From: Mycobacterium kubicae
GTDB lineage: Bacteria > Actinomycetota > Actinomycetes > Mycobacteriales > Mycobacteriaceae
Length of the DNA stretch: 64,000 nucleotides
Direction: 5' to 3'
Assembly: GCF_015689175.1 (NCBI RefSeq)
Contig: NZ_CP065047.1
Location: 5,208,001-5,272,000, forward strand
Each line of letters begins with the position of its first letter. The stretch's first letter is position 1. The position numbers and the translations under genes were made by a program. The notes under the pieces were generated by a model, which was given only the letters and a program-made list of their open reading frames with translations, made no database searches and was not told where the DNA came from. This document shows positions 8,456-18,006 of the stretch, piece after piece.

Positions 8456-8541
8456 GGTTTCTTAAGAACCGGCCCATCTGTGTGGGACAGATCGTCTCTG
8501 AGGTCTCTAGCGTGCGCCTGGAAAGGGACGGCACTGCAGTG
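8456..8541 (+). promoter_or_regulatory. Relaxase leader: palindrome and ribosome binding site
   Basis: The near-palindrome ggtttcttaagaacc lies at 8456-8470, a possible operator. A purine-rich ribosome binding site (ggaaaggga, 8520-8528) lies 10 bases before GTG 8539, which decides the relaxase start over the longer frame beginning at 8482. No strong -35/-10 pair is evident. Confidence 0.4.
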
Positions 8542-11500
8542 ACGATGACGATGCATAAGCTCACTGCCGGCAACGGGTATGAGTACCTGATCCGGCAAGT
8601 CGCTGCTGTCGACACCACCGCGCGCGGCCGGGCCCCGCTGATCGACTACTACTCGACCAAAGGCGAATCTCCGGGCCGATGGGTGGGATCGGGTCTGGCA
8701 TCGCTGTCCTCGACAAGGGCACGTCCGGTGCCCCCCGAAGACCTCGCGAAAGTTTGGGCCGTACCGGTTGATTCGCCGGTCACCGAGGCCCAAATGAAGG
8801 CCCTGTTCGGGGAAGGCTTGCACCCCAACGCCGATGCGATCACCAAGTATGTCGCCGAATGCGGCGTGCGCGGCCTCGCGGCCGCCGAAGCCGCCAAACT
8901 GGGCCGCAAGTTCCATATCCGCGACAGCGAAACCACCTTTGTGCGCGCCCTGGCAGTGGCCTACCGCGATCACAACGAAGAAGCCGGCCTGCACTGGAAC
9001 GCGCCCATCGCCGCGCCCACGCGCGCCGCGATCCGCACCGTTGTCGCGCGCCGAATGTTCGCTGAGCAGTACAAGCGCGCGCCCGCCGACGATCGCGAAC
9101 TCAGTGGGTTTATCGCGCGGGAAACTCGCGCGCGCACGACCGCGGTCGCCGGCTACGACTTGACGTTTTCGCCCGTGAAGTCAGTGTCGACGCTGTGGGC
9201 GATCGCACCGCGCGCCGTCGCAACAGTGGTAGAGGAATGTCACGACGTAGCGGTCGGTGATGCGCTGGCGTGGCTAGAAACTCACGCCGCATTTACCCGT
9301 TCAGGTAAGGGTGGTGTCGCCCAGGTCGACACCACCGGGCTGCTCGGGGCGGCGTTCACCCACCGCGATTCACGCGCTGGCGATCCTGATCTGCACACCC
9401 ATGTCGCGATCTCCAACAAGGTCGCCACGGTGGGCCCTGACGGTGTGTTGCGTTGGCTGGCGCTTGACGGGCAGCCTGTGCACCAGTTCACCGTGGCCGC
9501 CTCCGAGCTGTACAACACGCGCCTGGAAGCCCACCTTGGACAGCGACTGCAGCTGCGGTTCGCTGATGTGGTCGGCGAGGGCCGCGGCAAGAGGCCGGTG
9601 CGTGAAATCGTGGGAATCTCAGTCGAGCTGATGGCCGCGTGGTCGTCGCGGCGGCTGGCCATCGAAGCCCGCACCGCCGATCTGGCCAAGCAGTTTCAAG
9701 CCGCCCACGGCCGCGAGCCGACCCACGTGGAAACCATCGCGTTGGCTCAACAAGCGACCCTAGAGACCCGCGAAGCCAAACACGAACCCCGATCATTCGC
9801 CGAGCAGCGCCACATGTGGCGCGGCCAAGCGATCGAGGTGCTCGGCGCTGTGCGGGAGCTGACCGCGATGCTGGGCACCGTCTTGTCCGCGCCGGCGCCC
9901 CAAATCGATGCTGTCGATGACGACTGGATCACCGCGCGCGCTGCCCAAGTCATCGCCACGGTTGCCCGGTCCCGCGCGACCTGGCAACGCCACCACGTGT
10001 TCGCCGAGGCGCAGCGCCTCGTTCGTGGCAGCGGGCACGCCGCCGACGAGACGCTGGCCGACAAGATCACCGAGACTGCTTTGGCCGAGCCGCTGTCGGT
10101 TCAGCACATCGATATCGACGACGGTGAAATGGGAGAACCTGCGCAGCTGCGTCGCCGCGATGGAACCAGCGTGCATAGCCGCCACGGCAGCGCTACCTAC
10201 ACCTCTCAGGAGCTGCTGGCCGCTGAGCGACGCATCGTTGCTGCCGCCCTCCGACGCGGCGGGCGCACGGTCGAGGACATCGATATCGAGCTGGCGCTGG
10301 CAGACTCGGCCGCACGCGATAAGCAACTCAACGAGGGCCAGGTCGCACTGGTCCGGGAAATGGCAAGCAGCGGGCGCCGAGTGGCGTTGGCGCTGGCCCC
10401 GGCCGGTACCGGGAAGACCACGGCGATGGCCGCGCTGTCGCATGCGTGGCGCTCCTCGGGCGCGACCATCGTCGGCTTAGCCCCCACCGCGGCGGCAGCC
10501 ATCGAACTGGGCGAGGATCTGTCGGCCCCGACCGACACCATCGCCAAATACGTCTGGTCGGCCGACCCGGCCAGCGGGTCGAGTCGCTCTGCCCCACCGC
10601 CATGGTTCACCAACGTCGGACGCGACACGCTCATCATCATCGACGAGGCCGGCAAAGCCGGAACGCTCGAACTTGATGCGGTGATCACCCACGCCTTAGC
10701 CCGTGGCGCCAGCATCCGGCTGGTCGGTGATGACTGCCAACTCGCGTCGATCTCAGCCGGTGGCGTGCTGCGCAACATCGCCCACAAGACCGATTCACTG
10801 ACGCTGTCTCAGTTGGTTCGCTTTGGCTCCACCGCCGAAAGCGCAGCGACCCTGGCGATCCGCAGAGGAGACCCCTCTGGACTCGGGTTTTACATCGACC
10901 ACCAGCGTGTGCACGTCGGTGCCGATCACACCGCCGCCGACATGGCCTACACCGCGTGGGCCGCCGACCTCGACGCGGGCCGCGATTCCCTCCTGTTAGC
11001 ACCCACCAACGCCATCGTCGATACCCTCAACGCCCGAGCCCGACTCGATCGCCTCGCCGCGGCTGACCCGGCAACACGGCGCGGCCACGAAATCACCCTT
11101 TCTGATCGGCTTGCCGCCTCTCCCGGCGACCTTATTCGCACCCGCCGCAATGCCCGCCGGCTGCGCTTGAGCCCCACCGATTACGTGCGCAACGGCTACC
11201 GCTTCCAAATCCTGGAAATCCACCGAAACGGCAGCATCAAAGCCCGCCACCTCGGCAGCGGCCAAACAGTGCGCCTCCCCGCCCACTACGTCATAAAGCA
11301 CGTCACCCTCGGCTATGCGGCAACCATTGACTCCGCACAAGGACTCACCGCCGGACACGCCTGCCACATCGTCGGTGCCGGGAGTCTCACTCGCCAACTG
11401 CTCTACGTGGCATTAACTCGCGGCCGCATCGAAAACCACATCTATCTATCCACCGCGGAATCCGACCCGCACCGGGTGTTGTCGCCCAAAGCAACTCACC

Positions 11501-14400
11501 CCGAAACGGCCGTCGATGTCCTGACCAAAACGCTGTCACGCGACGGCGCACAAGTCTCGGCCACCAGTGCCGCACGCGAAGCCCGCGACCCCTTCGTGCG
11601 GTTGGGCCCGGCCGCGGCGATGTACTACAACGCCTTGGGCGACGCCGCCCAGGCCCTGGCTTCCCCGGCCCTGCTGGCCCAACTGCACATCACCGCCGAT
11701 CAGCTCTATCCAGGGTTGACCCGCGCCGAAGCATGGCCAGTGCTCTGCAAACACTTGGCGATCATCGGCGCCGACGGGCGCGACCCGTTCGCCACACTGA
11801 CCGAGGCCGCCAGCGTAGGCGAGCTTTTCAGTGCCCACGATCCCGCCGCGGTGCTCGACTGGCGCATCGACCCCACCGGCGGACACTCTGCCGGTATCGG
11901 GCCGCTGCGCTGGCTGCCCGCCACTCCCACTTTGCTGGCCAACGACCCCGCATGGGAGAACTGCCTGACCGGTCGCGCCGTGCTGGTTGCCGAGCTGGCA
12001 GACCAGATCCGTGAAACCGTCACCCACCAATGGACACCGGCGACCGCGCCGGCCTGGGCCAAACCCGTGCTGGCCGCCAACCCCCAACTCGCCGCCGAAA
12101 TCGCGGTCTTCCGCGCCGCCCACAACGTGGTTGCCGAAGACACCACCCTGCTCGGCCCACCCCAATACGCCGTGCGCGCCCGCACCATCCAAAAACTCCT
12201 CGAAAACCGGGCTCAAGCGGTGGTGCGCACCCAAAGCCCGCATGCTCGCCGCTTTGAGCAGCTGATCGACTCCATCGATCCGCGCATCCGCGCCGACGGG
12301 TACTGGCCCCAACTGGCCGCCCACCTCGCCCAAGCCGCCACCAGCCGGCCCGACCTGCCCGGCCTCGTTCGCGCGGCCGCCATCCAACGTCCGCTCCCCG
12401 ACGAGCTGCCCGCCGCCGCGCTGTGGTGGCGTCTTGCCGCCGAACTCACGCCCGCGGCCACCGTCGATGCCCCCCACACCGGCCTGCGCCCTGCCTGGAT
12501 CGCTGACTTGCACAACGTCTTTGGGTCAGCAACCGCGCAATCCATCGTCGCCGATCCCGCCTGGCCCGGCCTCGTCTCAGCTGTCAATGCCGCCGACCCC
12601 ACCCGCTGGACCCCCGCCGACCTTCTTCACGTCGCCGCCGAGCACCTGGCCGACGTCGACCCCGACCACACCATCCCCGCCTACCAATACGCCCGCACCA
12701 TCACCTACACCGTCGACCTGATCGGCGGCCACCACGACCACGCCGACCACCCGCTACCCGAACAACCCCCACTGCACCCCGAGGAAGAAGAACAACTTCC
12801 CCCCGACCCCCACGCAACCAGGATTGACATGCCTGCCACCGACCTGTCTACGCAACCGTGGCACCCCGAACTCGTTGAGCCCGACCCGACCAACACCCCG
12901 CTTGAGACCGCCGACGAACTCGCCGGCCTGGACTTCGACGACCTCCCCCGCCACCGCGTGGCACCCCCGCCACTGCCGGCCGCTCTGCTTGACCTCACCA
13001 GCTTGCGGACCCAATACCAGCAGGCGCTGGCCGACCATCAGGCCCTGCATGCCCGCGCCGCAATTGGTGACGGACCGGCAATGCGCCAAGCCACCCCGCG
13101 CATCCGCGAACTGCGCCAGCGCGCCGACGCCGACCGCCCCTACTTGATCGCCGTTCACGACGTGACCGCCGAATGGGCCGACGCCGAAGCCGAATACGAG
13201 ACAGCGCTAAGCCATGTCGACTGGGCGCGCAACCAGCTCGACGAGCTGCAGGCTCAACCTGACGTCGACCCACTTGACATCGCCTCGGCCAAACTCGATG
13301 TCCAACTGCGACTCATGGCACTCCCCGACACTGCGCCCGCCGAGCGCTATCAGGCTGCGCTTCGCGAAGCACTCGCGGCGCGTGCAAAGGCCGCCGGCGG
13401 CGCGGACCGCGTCATCAGCGGTGACGACGTCGACAACGTCATCGCCGAAGCACGATCCGAAGACGATCGCGCCGTGCTGGCCGCCCGCCGGCGCTCCAGC
13501 CAGCTGCGCCGTGACCTTGACCGCGCAGAACTGGCTGCCGCCGCCGCGTTCGCGGCCGCCGAAACCCGTTCGGCCGAGCACATCACCGCCCAACTCGGCC
13601 AACTGGCCATCGAGCTACGCGTGCTCGAAGCCGCCAGCCGCTTCCAACCGCACCGCCCCCTCAGCCTTGCCAACAGTGCCGCCGCCGACCTCTCCCCCGC
13701 CATAGCCGCCGCCATCACCAGCACCGCAAGGCTGCCCTTCGCCGTCACGGTCGTGCACGCCCAACCCTCGCCCGAGCGCCGCGCCGCCCTGCACACCCTG
13801 CACAGCGCGGCTGCAGCCTCCGAACGAAAGATCCTGTGGTGCAGCCCTACTCGCGAACAAGCCGAGGACGCCGTGACCAACGAGCTCGCCGACACCGCTG
13901 CCACCATCACCGAAACCCACGCCACCATCACCAACAAAAAGTCGCAGTCGCCGTTACCCCCCGGCAGTCTCATCATCATCGACGACGCCGCCAGCGCCGA
14001 CCCTGCAATAATCGCCGACCTCGCCGAACACGCCGCGGCCAACCAGTCCGGCCTTGTCCTGCTCGACACGACCGGCCAAACGTGGCCACCCAAGCCTGCC
14101 CAGCGGCTCCTGCGACTCGTCGCCACCGAATTACCCTGGACGACAACCATCGGCGCGCCCCCAACGTCGGCTGTCATCAACCGCGGGACCCCGCCCGACC
14201 TCGACCCCGCGCTCACCCAGGCAGGGCGCCTGCACCCAGCCATACTCGACGAGCGACTGCGCGACAGCCTCGCACGCGCCGCCCAGCTCCACGCCACCAT
14301 CCACGCCGCCTACCAGCGACACCTTGAGGCCACCTGGCTTCGCGAACGCGGCCCCCACGCCAAGCAACAATCTCCAGAAATCGGCATCACCGATGACTGA
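8539..14400 (+). CDS. traA: MobF-type conjugative relaxase/helicase (TraA/TrwC-like)
   Basis: This 1953-residue protein nicks the plasmid at oriT and unwinds the strand for transfer. The N-terminal TrwC domain shows LTAGNGYEYLIRQVA, IDYYSTKGESPGRWVGSG with the nicking-Tyr region, and the metal-binding His cluster THRDSRAGDPDLHTHVA (around 9360-9400). A RecD/TraI-type SF1 helicase follows, with Walker A LAPAGTGKTT (about 10400), Walker B LIIIDEAGKAG (about 10630) and a late GYAATIDSAQGLTAGHA motif (about 11315). The region 12700-13650 is Pro/Glu-rich and then coiled coil. A final segment (13740-14200) looks like a second, degenerate NTPase (SLIIIDDAAS without a good P-loop). It is encoded away from the T4SS genes. 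Confidence 0.93.
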   Translation: MTMTMHKLTAGNGYEYLIRQVAAVDTTARGRAPLIDYYSTKGESPGRWVGSGLASLSSTRARPVPPEDLAKVWAVPVDSPVTEAQMKALFGEGLHPNADAITKYVAECGVRGLAAAEAAKLGRKFHIRDSETTFVRALAVAYRDHNEEAGLHWNAPIAAPTRAAIRTVVARRMFAEQYKRAPADDRELSGFIARETRARTTAVAGYDLTFSPVKSVSTLWAIAPRAVATVVEECHDVAVGDALAWLETHAAFTRSGKGGVAQVDTTGLLGAAFTHRDSRAGDPDLHTHVAISNKVATVGPDGVLRWLALDGQPVHQFTVAASELYNTRLEAHLGQRLQLRFADVVGEGRGKRPVREIVGISVELMAAWSSRRLAIEARTADLAKQFQAAHGREPTHVETIALAQQATLETREAKHEPRSFAEQRHMWRGQAIEVLGAVRELTAMLGTVLSAPAPQIDAVDDDWITARAAQVIATVARSRATWQRHHVFAEAQRLVRGSGHAADETLADKITETALAEPLSVQHIDIDDGEMGEPAQLRRRDGTSVHSRHGSATYTSQELLAAERRIVAAALRRGGRTVEDIDIELALADSAARDKQLNEGQVALVREMASSGRRVALALAPAGTGKTTAMAALSHAWRSSGATIVGLAPTAAAAIELGEDLSAPTDTIAKYVWSADPASGSSRSAPPPWFTNVGRDTLIIIDEAGKAGTLELDAVITHALARGASIRLVGDDCQLASISAGGVLRNIAHKTDSLTLSQLVRFGSTAESAATLAIRRGDPSGLGFYIDHQRVHVGADHTAADMAYTAWAADLDAGRDSLLLAPTNAIVDTLNARARLDRLAAADPATRRGHEITLSDRLAASPGDLIRTRRNARRLRLSPTDYVRNGYRFQILEIHRNGSIKARHLGSGQTVRLPAHYVIKHVTLGYAATIDSAQGLTAGHACHIVGAGSLTRQLLYVALTRGRIENHIYLSTAESDPHRVLSPKATHPETAVDVLTKTLSRDGAQVSATSAAREARDPFVRLGPAAAMYYNALGDAAQALASPALLAQLHITADQLYPGLTRAEAWPVLCKHLAIIGADGRDPFATLTEAASVGELFSAHDPAAVLDWRIDPTGGHSAGIGPLRWLPATPTLLANDPAWENCLTGRAVLVAELADQIRETVTHQWTPATAPAWAKPVLAANPQLAAEIAVFRAAHNVVAEDTTLLGPPQYAVRARTIQKLLENRAQAVVRTQSPHARRFEQLIDSIDPRIRADGYWPQLAAHLAQAATSRPDLPGLVRAAAIQRPLPDELPAAALWWRLAAELTPAATVDAPHTGLRPAWIADLHNVFGSATAQSIVADPAWPGLVSAVNAADPTRWTPADLLHVAAEHLADVDPDHTIPAYQYARTITYTVDLIGGHHDHADHPLPEQPPLHPEEEEQLPPDPHATRIDMPATDLSTQPWHPELVEPDPTNTPLETADELAGLDFDDLPRHRVAPPPLPAALLDLTSLRTQYQQALADHQALHARAAIGDGPAMRQATPRIRELRQRADADRPYLIAVHDVTAEWADAEAEYETALSHVDWARNQLDELQAQPDVDPLDIASAKLDVQLRLMALPDTAPAERYQAALREALAARAKAAGGADRVISGDDVDNVIAEARSEDDRAVLAARRRSSQLRRDLDRAELAAAAAFAAAETRSAEHITAQLGQLAIELRVLEAASRFQPHRPLSLANSAAADLSPAIAAAITSTARLPFAVTVVHAQPSPERRAALHTLHSAAAASERKILWCSPTREQAEDAVTNELADTAATITETHATITNKKSQSPLPPGSLIIIDDAASADPAIIADLAEHAAANQSGLVLLDTTGQTWPPKPAQRLLRLVATELPWTTTIGAPPTSAVINRGTPPDLDPALTQAGRLHPAILDERLRDSLARAAQLHATIHAAYQRHLEATWLRERGPHAKQQSPEIGITDD

Positions 14401-14541
14401 GTGATCTGCTTAGAACAGGGATCCGTTCCGTTCGGGGTCTCTCGCAGCCAAATTACCGACTCGTCGTCGTCCCCACCGTGCTACGACGCGCGGACGTGGG
14501 CAACCGGTTTTGTCGCCGCTCGGCGACGACGCGATAAATAG

Positions 14542-14606
14542 TTGAGCCAACCACAACCAATTCGGTGTTATACTTGATTTGAGAACAACTATTTCTGGAG
14601 GCAACC
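14542..14606 (+). promoter_or_regulatory. Promoter and ribosome binding site of the kinase operon
   Basis: A good -10 box (TATACT, 14569-14574) lies in an unusually AT-rich stretch. A TTGAGC at 14542 could be a weak -35, but its 21-base spacing is long. The ribosome binding site tggagg (14596-14601) sits 5 bases before GTG 14607. The AT-rich promoter stands out from the GC-rich surroundings and fits a recently acquired module. Confidence 0.5.
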
Positions 14607-16163
14607 GTGCGTCTTGGCGGAATATCGGAGGTGGCCGAGGAGCTCGGCGTGAGCACTCAGCGCATCGCGACACTGCGGCAGCGAAACGACTTCCCCGACG
14701 CGGTGGGGGAGATTGCGCAGGGCCCTATCTGGGACCTCGATGTTGTCGCTGGATGGAACAGCTCAGGCCTCCGTCAGACCAAGGCCGGCAGGCCGAAGTC
14801 GGACGAGAAGACCCGCACGCTGGGTGGGCGATTCCTGCTGGAACACGCTCGGATCGGTGGTGGCGGCTTCGCCGACGTCTTCCGTGCCACCGACCGCAAG
14901 ACCAGCGAACTGGTCGCCGTCAAAGTGCTGAAGGACACCGTCGCGGTTGACCCCGAAGCCATCAAGAGGTTTCGGCGTGAGCTTCGGCTCCTCGAAGACC
15001 TGCACCACCCCAACGTTATTTCGGTGCTTGCCCACGGCGAGACCGACGACGACAACATCTGGTATGCGATGCCGTTGGCGCAGGGCAGCCTGACCGACTA
15101 CGTCGACACGGTGGGCGGCCAAGCGCGATTGATCGTCGACATCATGCGTCAGATCTGCACGGGGCTCGGTTACGTCCATGATCGGGGCATCTATCACCGA
15201 GATCTCAAGCCGGCCAACGTTTTGCGGCTGAGCAACGGCGATTGGGCGGTATCGGATTTCGGGCTTGCCGTTGAGGCCGAGCGGCACACCGACCCGCTGA
15301 CCTCAACGCTGCGACAAGGGTTGGGCACGTGGGTCTACACAGCACCGGAGCAGTGGCAACGGGCCCGAAGCGCCGACCACCGTTCCGACATCTACGGTCT
15401 GGGCAAGATCCTGCAGGAGCTCGTGACTCAGGACTTCCCAGTGAACAACGAGGTGGAGCCCGGCCCGCTGCGACCTGTCATCGAGACCGCGATCGCCAAC
15501 TCGCCTGATCGCCGTTACCAGTCGATCGAGCACTTCATGAATGCACTCGAGCGTGCTGTTGATGCACACGAGGAATACGTGGCCAACGAGTCGAAGGAAG
15601 AGGCAGCGGAGCGCCTGCAGGACCGCATGCGCAGTCCGTCGGTCGCCGACGCGGACTTGATCGAGATGATCGAGTGGGCAGCCGCGTTGGATGAGTCCAG
15701 CCACGACGACATGCACGTGCTGACCCGAGTGCTGCCCTGGTGCACTCGAGGGTCCGTCAAATTCCTCTGGAGCGAACAGCGGGGCGCGTTCCAGCGCGTC
15801 TACCAGCGGTTCACCGACTTTCTGAGGCATGGGAACTTCTCGTTCGAGTACTGCGACGTGCTGGCTGACTTCACCCGCATTGTCGTGGCCGAGACGAAGG
15901 ACTCCAGCGTGATGCGGATGAGCGTGGGCGCGCTCGCGTCGCTGGGGCCCCGCCACAACCGGTGGCACGTGCGTGACGTCCTGGTCAAGATCCTGCAGGA
16001 GGTCAAGTCTGACGAGATGGCCTCGGCAGCAGTGGAAGCGTTGCGGGCGGCCGACGCCGATGACGTCGAGTGGTCGATCAGCGATTTCGCGATCCGCACG
16101 CTGCCCCCCGCGATCCGTAGCGGCGTCGAGAAGCTGCGGCCTCCGAAGAGTTCCGCATCCTGA
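14607..16163 (+). CDS. HTH-fused Hanks-type serine/threonine protein kinase
   Basis: 518 residues. Residues 1-55 form a MerR/AlpA-like HTH (GGISEVAEELGVSTQRIATLR). The kinase domain is complete: glycine loop IGGGGF (83-88), VAVK with Lys106, HRD (197-199) in YHRDLKPANVL, DFG (217-219) and APE (246-248). Residues 330-518 are helical, possibly HEAT-like, with no transmembrane segment, unlike most mycobacterial Pkn receptors. It should therefore act in the cytoplasm and may bind DNA. It heads an operon with a helicase (46-base gap) and a zinc-finger protein. Kinase-containing defence systems are known, for example Stk2 and BREX PglW, but this HTH-kinase plus SF2 helicase combination is not one I can name. 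Confidence 0.85.
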   Translation: MRLGGISEVAEELGVSTQRIATLRQRNDFPDAVGEIAQGPIWDLDVVAGWNSSGLRQTKAGRPKSDEKTRTLGGRFLLEHARIGGGGFADVFRATDRKTSELVAVKVLKDTVAVDPEAIKRFRRELRLLEDLHHPNVISVLAHGETDDDNIWYAMPLAQGSLTDYVDTVGGQARLIVDIMRQICTGLGYVHDRGIYHRDLKPANVLRLSNGDWAVSDFGLAVEAERHTDPLTSTLRQGLGTWVYTAPEQWQRARSADHRSDIYGLGKILQELVTQDFPVNNEVEPGPLRPVIETAIANSPDRRYQSIEHFMNALERAVDAHEEYVANESKEEAAERLQDRMRSPSVADADLIEMIEWAAALDESSHDDMHVLTRVLPWCTRGSVKFLWSEQRGAFQRVYQRFTDFLRHGNFSFEYCDVLADFTRIVVAETKDSSVMRMSVGALASLGPRHNRWHVRDVLVKILQEVKSDEMASAAVEALRAADADDVEWSISDFAIRTLPPAIRSGVEKLRPPKSSAS

Positions 16164-16209
16164 ACCAGATCGCCTTGCCGACAACGTTTTCCACAAAAGG
16201 GGTAGCTTT

Positions 16210-18006
16210 ATGAAAATCGACCAGTACGTCACCCTGCGACCCACCGTGACGGGCAATGCGTCCTTGCGCGAGCCGCAGATCGAGGCATACGAAACGCTCA
16301 CCGGGCACGACTTCGACGCTCCCGAGGGCCGCGAAGTCTCCGTCGTGCTGCCGGTGGGCTGCGGGAAGTCAGGCCTCCTGGCTCTCACGCCGTTCGCCGC
16401 ACAGTCTCACCGCGCACTGCTGGTCGCACCGAACCTCAAGATCGCCGACCAGCTGCTGAAGGATCTGACACCTAGCGACCCGAAGTTCTTCTACCTTAAG
16501 CGCAAAGTGTTGGACTCCGCGCCGTTCCCAGAGCCCGCAGAAATCCGAGGCACGTCGACCAACGTCACCGATCTCGAAGTGGCTGACATCGTGGTGACGA
16601 ATATTCATCAGCTCCAGCGAGCCGAAAACACCTGGCTTGCAAAGCTTCCTGCCGACTTCTTCGATCTGATCATGTTCGACGAAGGCCATCACAACGTGGC
16701 CGAGAGCTGGGACACTCTGCGGCGGCACTTCCCGGACGCACGCATCGTGAACGTGAGCGCCACCCCCGGTCGTGCCGACGGGCGAATCATGGCCGGTGAA
16801 ATCATCTACAGCTACCCCATCTCTCGCGCGGTGGAGAAGGGATACGTCAAGCGCATCAACGGCTACCGCCTCAACCCGACCACGCTGCACTACGTCCGGC
16901 GCCCTGACGACAACACCGAAGTCGAGGTGTCCTTGGAAGAGGTCCGCCGCCTCGGCGAGCGCGACGCAGGCTTCCGGCGCAGCGTCGTGAGCTCAGACGC
17001 CACCCTCACCACCATCGCCGAGGCCTCCCGCCAGAAATTGTTCGAGCTGCGGGAAAAGACCGGCGAGGCCAGGCTTAAGATCATTGCGGCGGCGTTGAAC
17101 ATGGAGCACTGCAAACAGGTCGTCGCCAAGTTCCGCGAACTGGGGCTCCGCGCCGACTTCGTTCACAGCCTGATCGAAGGCAAGAGCAAAGCGAACGAGC
17201 GAGTTTACCAGCGGTTGGAGAACCACGAACTCGACGTGATCGTACAGGTGCGCAAACTCGGTGAAGGATACGACCACCCGTATCTCAGCGTCGCCGCTGT
17301 CTTCAGCATCTTCAACAACCTCAGCCCTTTCATGCAGTTCGTGGGGCGCATCATGCGGGTGATTCCAGATGTTGACCCCTTCGATGCCGTCAACGATGGC
17401 GTCGTCGTTTTTCACGTCGGCGGCAACATCACCGGGGTCTGGAACGACTTCCAGGAGTTCGCCGAAGCAGACCAAGAGTTCTTCGCGCAGCTCATCGACG
17501 AGACCGTTGTTGAACCCCTGCCCACTCGCGAACCCCCACCTGGAGGTGGCCAGAACGCTCCGCTGCCGGTGATCACTGGCCAGGCCGACATCCAACTCGA
17601 AAACCTGACCCTGATCGCCCTCAGCGCCGACCCAGATGTTGCGCAGGCCCTGACCGTGCTCAAGGAAAAGGGTATCGACACCGGAGTCAAATTCGATCAG
17701 CTACAACGCGTCCAGCCCACCAAACAACAGACACGTCGATCCAAAAAGACCCTGCTCGACGATTTGGTGAAGAACGAGGCTGGCAAGTTTCTGGCCAAAC
17801 ACAGCCTCAATCGCGTTGGCCGCGAGCTGGACCGCACCCGGGAGAACTTCGTCACCGTGAAATCGGCCATCGACAGGCGGATCAAGACAATGGTTCCCAG
17901 CGGTGCCACCAATAGGAAGGATTACACCGCGGACGACTGCGACTACCTCATCGCGCGGTTGCCTCAGATCGTTGCTGCGGTCGAGGAGGAACTGCGACAT
18001 GGGTAA
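16210..18006 (+). CDS. SF2 DEAD/DEAH-type helicase
   Basis: Start ATG 16210 follows a ribosome binding site aagggg about 7 bases upstream and gives 598 residues. Motif I is LPVGCGKSG (48-55), motif II DEGHH (157-161), motif III VSATP (182-186), a motif V-like GEGYDHP (351-357) and motif VI QFVGRIMR (376-383). This is the architecture of ResIII/type III-restriction-like helicases. There is no nuclease domain. The last 170 residues are a helical, basic region (KQQTRRSKKTLLDDL) that may mediate nucleic acid or partner binding. Its position between the kinase and a zinc-finger protein suggests that all three act together, perhaps with kinase-controlled helicase activity. Confidence 0.88.
   Translation: MKIDQYVTLRPTVTGNASLREPQIEAYETLTGHDFDAPEGREVSVVLPVGCGKSGLLALTPFAAQSHRALLVAPNLKIADQLLKDLTPSDPKFFYLKRKVLDSAPFPEPAEIRGTSTNVTDLEVADIVVTNIHQLQRAENTWLAKLPADFFDLIMFDEGHHNVAESWDTLRRHFPDARIVNVSATPGRADGRIMAGEIIYSYPISRAVEKGYVKRINGYRLNPTTLHYVRRPDDNTEVEVSLEEVRRLGERDAGFRRSVVSSDATLTTIAEASRQKLFELREKTGEARLKIIAAALNMEHCKQVVAKFRELGLRADFVHSLIEGKSKANERVYQRLENHELDVIVQVRKLGEGYDHPYLSVAAVFSIFNNLSPFMQFVGRIMRVIPDVDPFDAVNDGVVVFHVGGNITGVWNDFQEFAEADQEFFAQLIDETVVEPLPTREPPPGGGQNAPLPVITGQADIQLENLTLIALSADPDVAQALTVLKEKGIDTGVKFDQLQRVQPTKQQTRRSKKTLLDDLVKNEAGKFLAKHSLNRVGRELDRTRENFVTVKSAIDRRIKTMVPSGATNRKDYTADDCDYLIARLPQIVAAVEEELRHG

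Noticed and set aside
11536..12513. 325-residue minus-strand ORF inside the relaxase gene
   Set aside because: Gly/Val-rich antisense shadow typical of high-GC coding DNA; the relaxase frame is clearly the real one.
14512..14527. Perfect GTCGCCG/CGGCGAC hairpin after the relaxase
   Set aside because: No T-run follows on either strand, so it is not a convincing intrinsic terminator.
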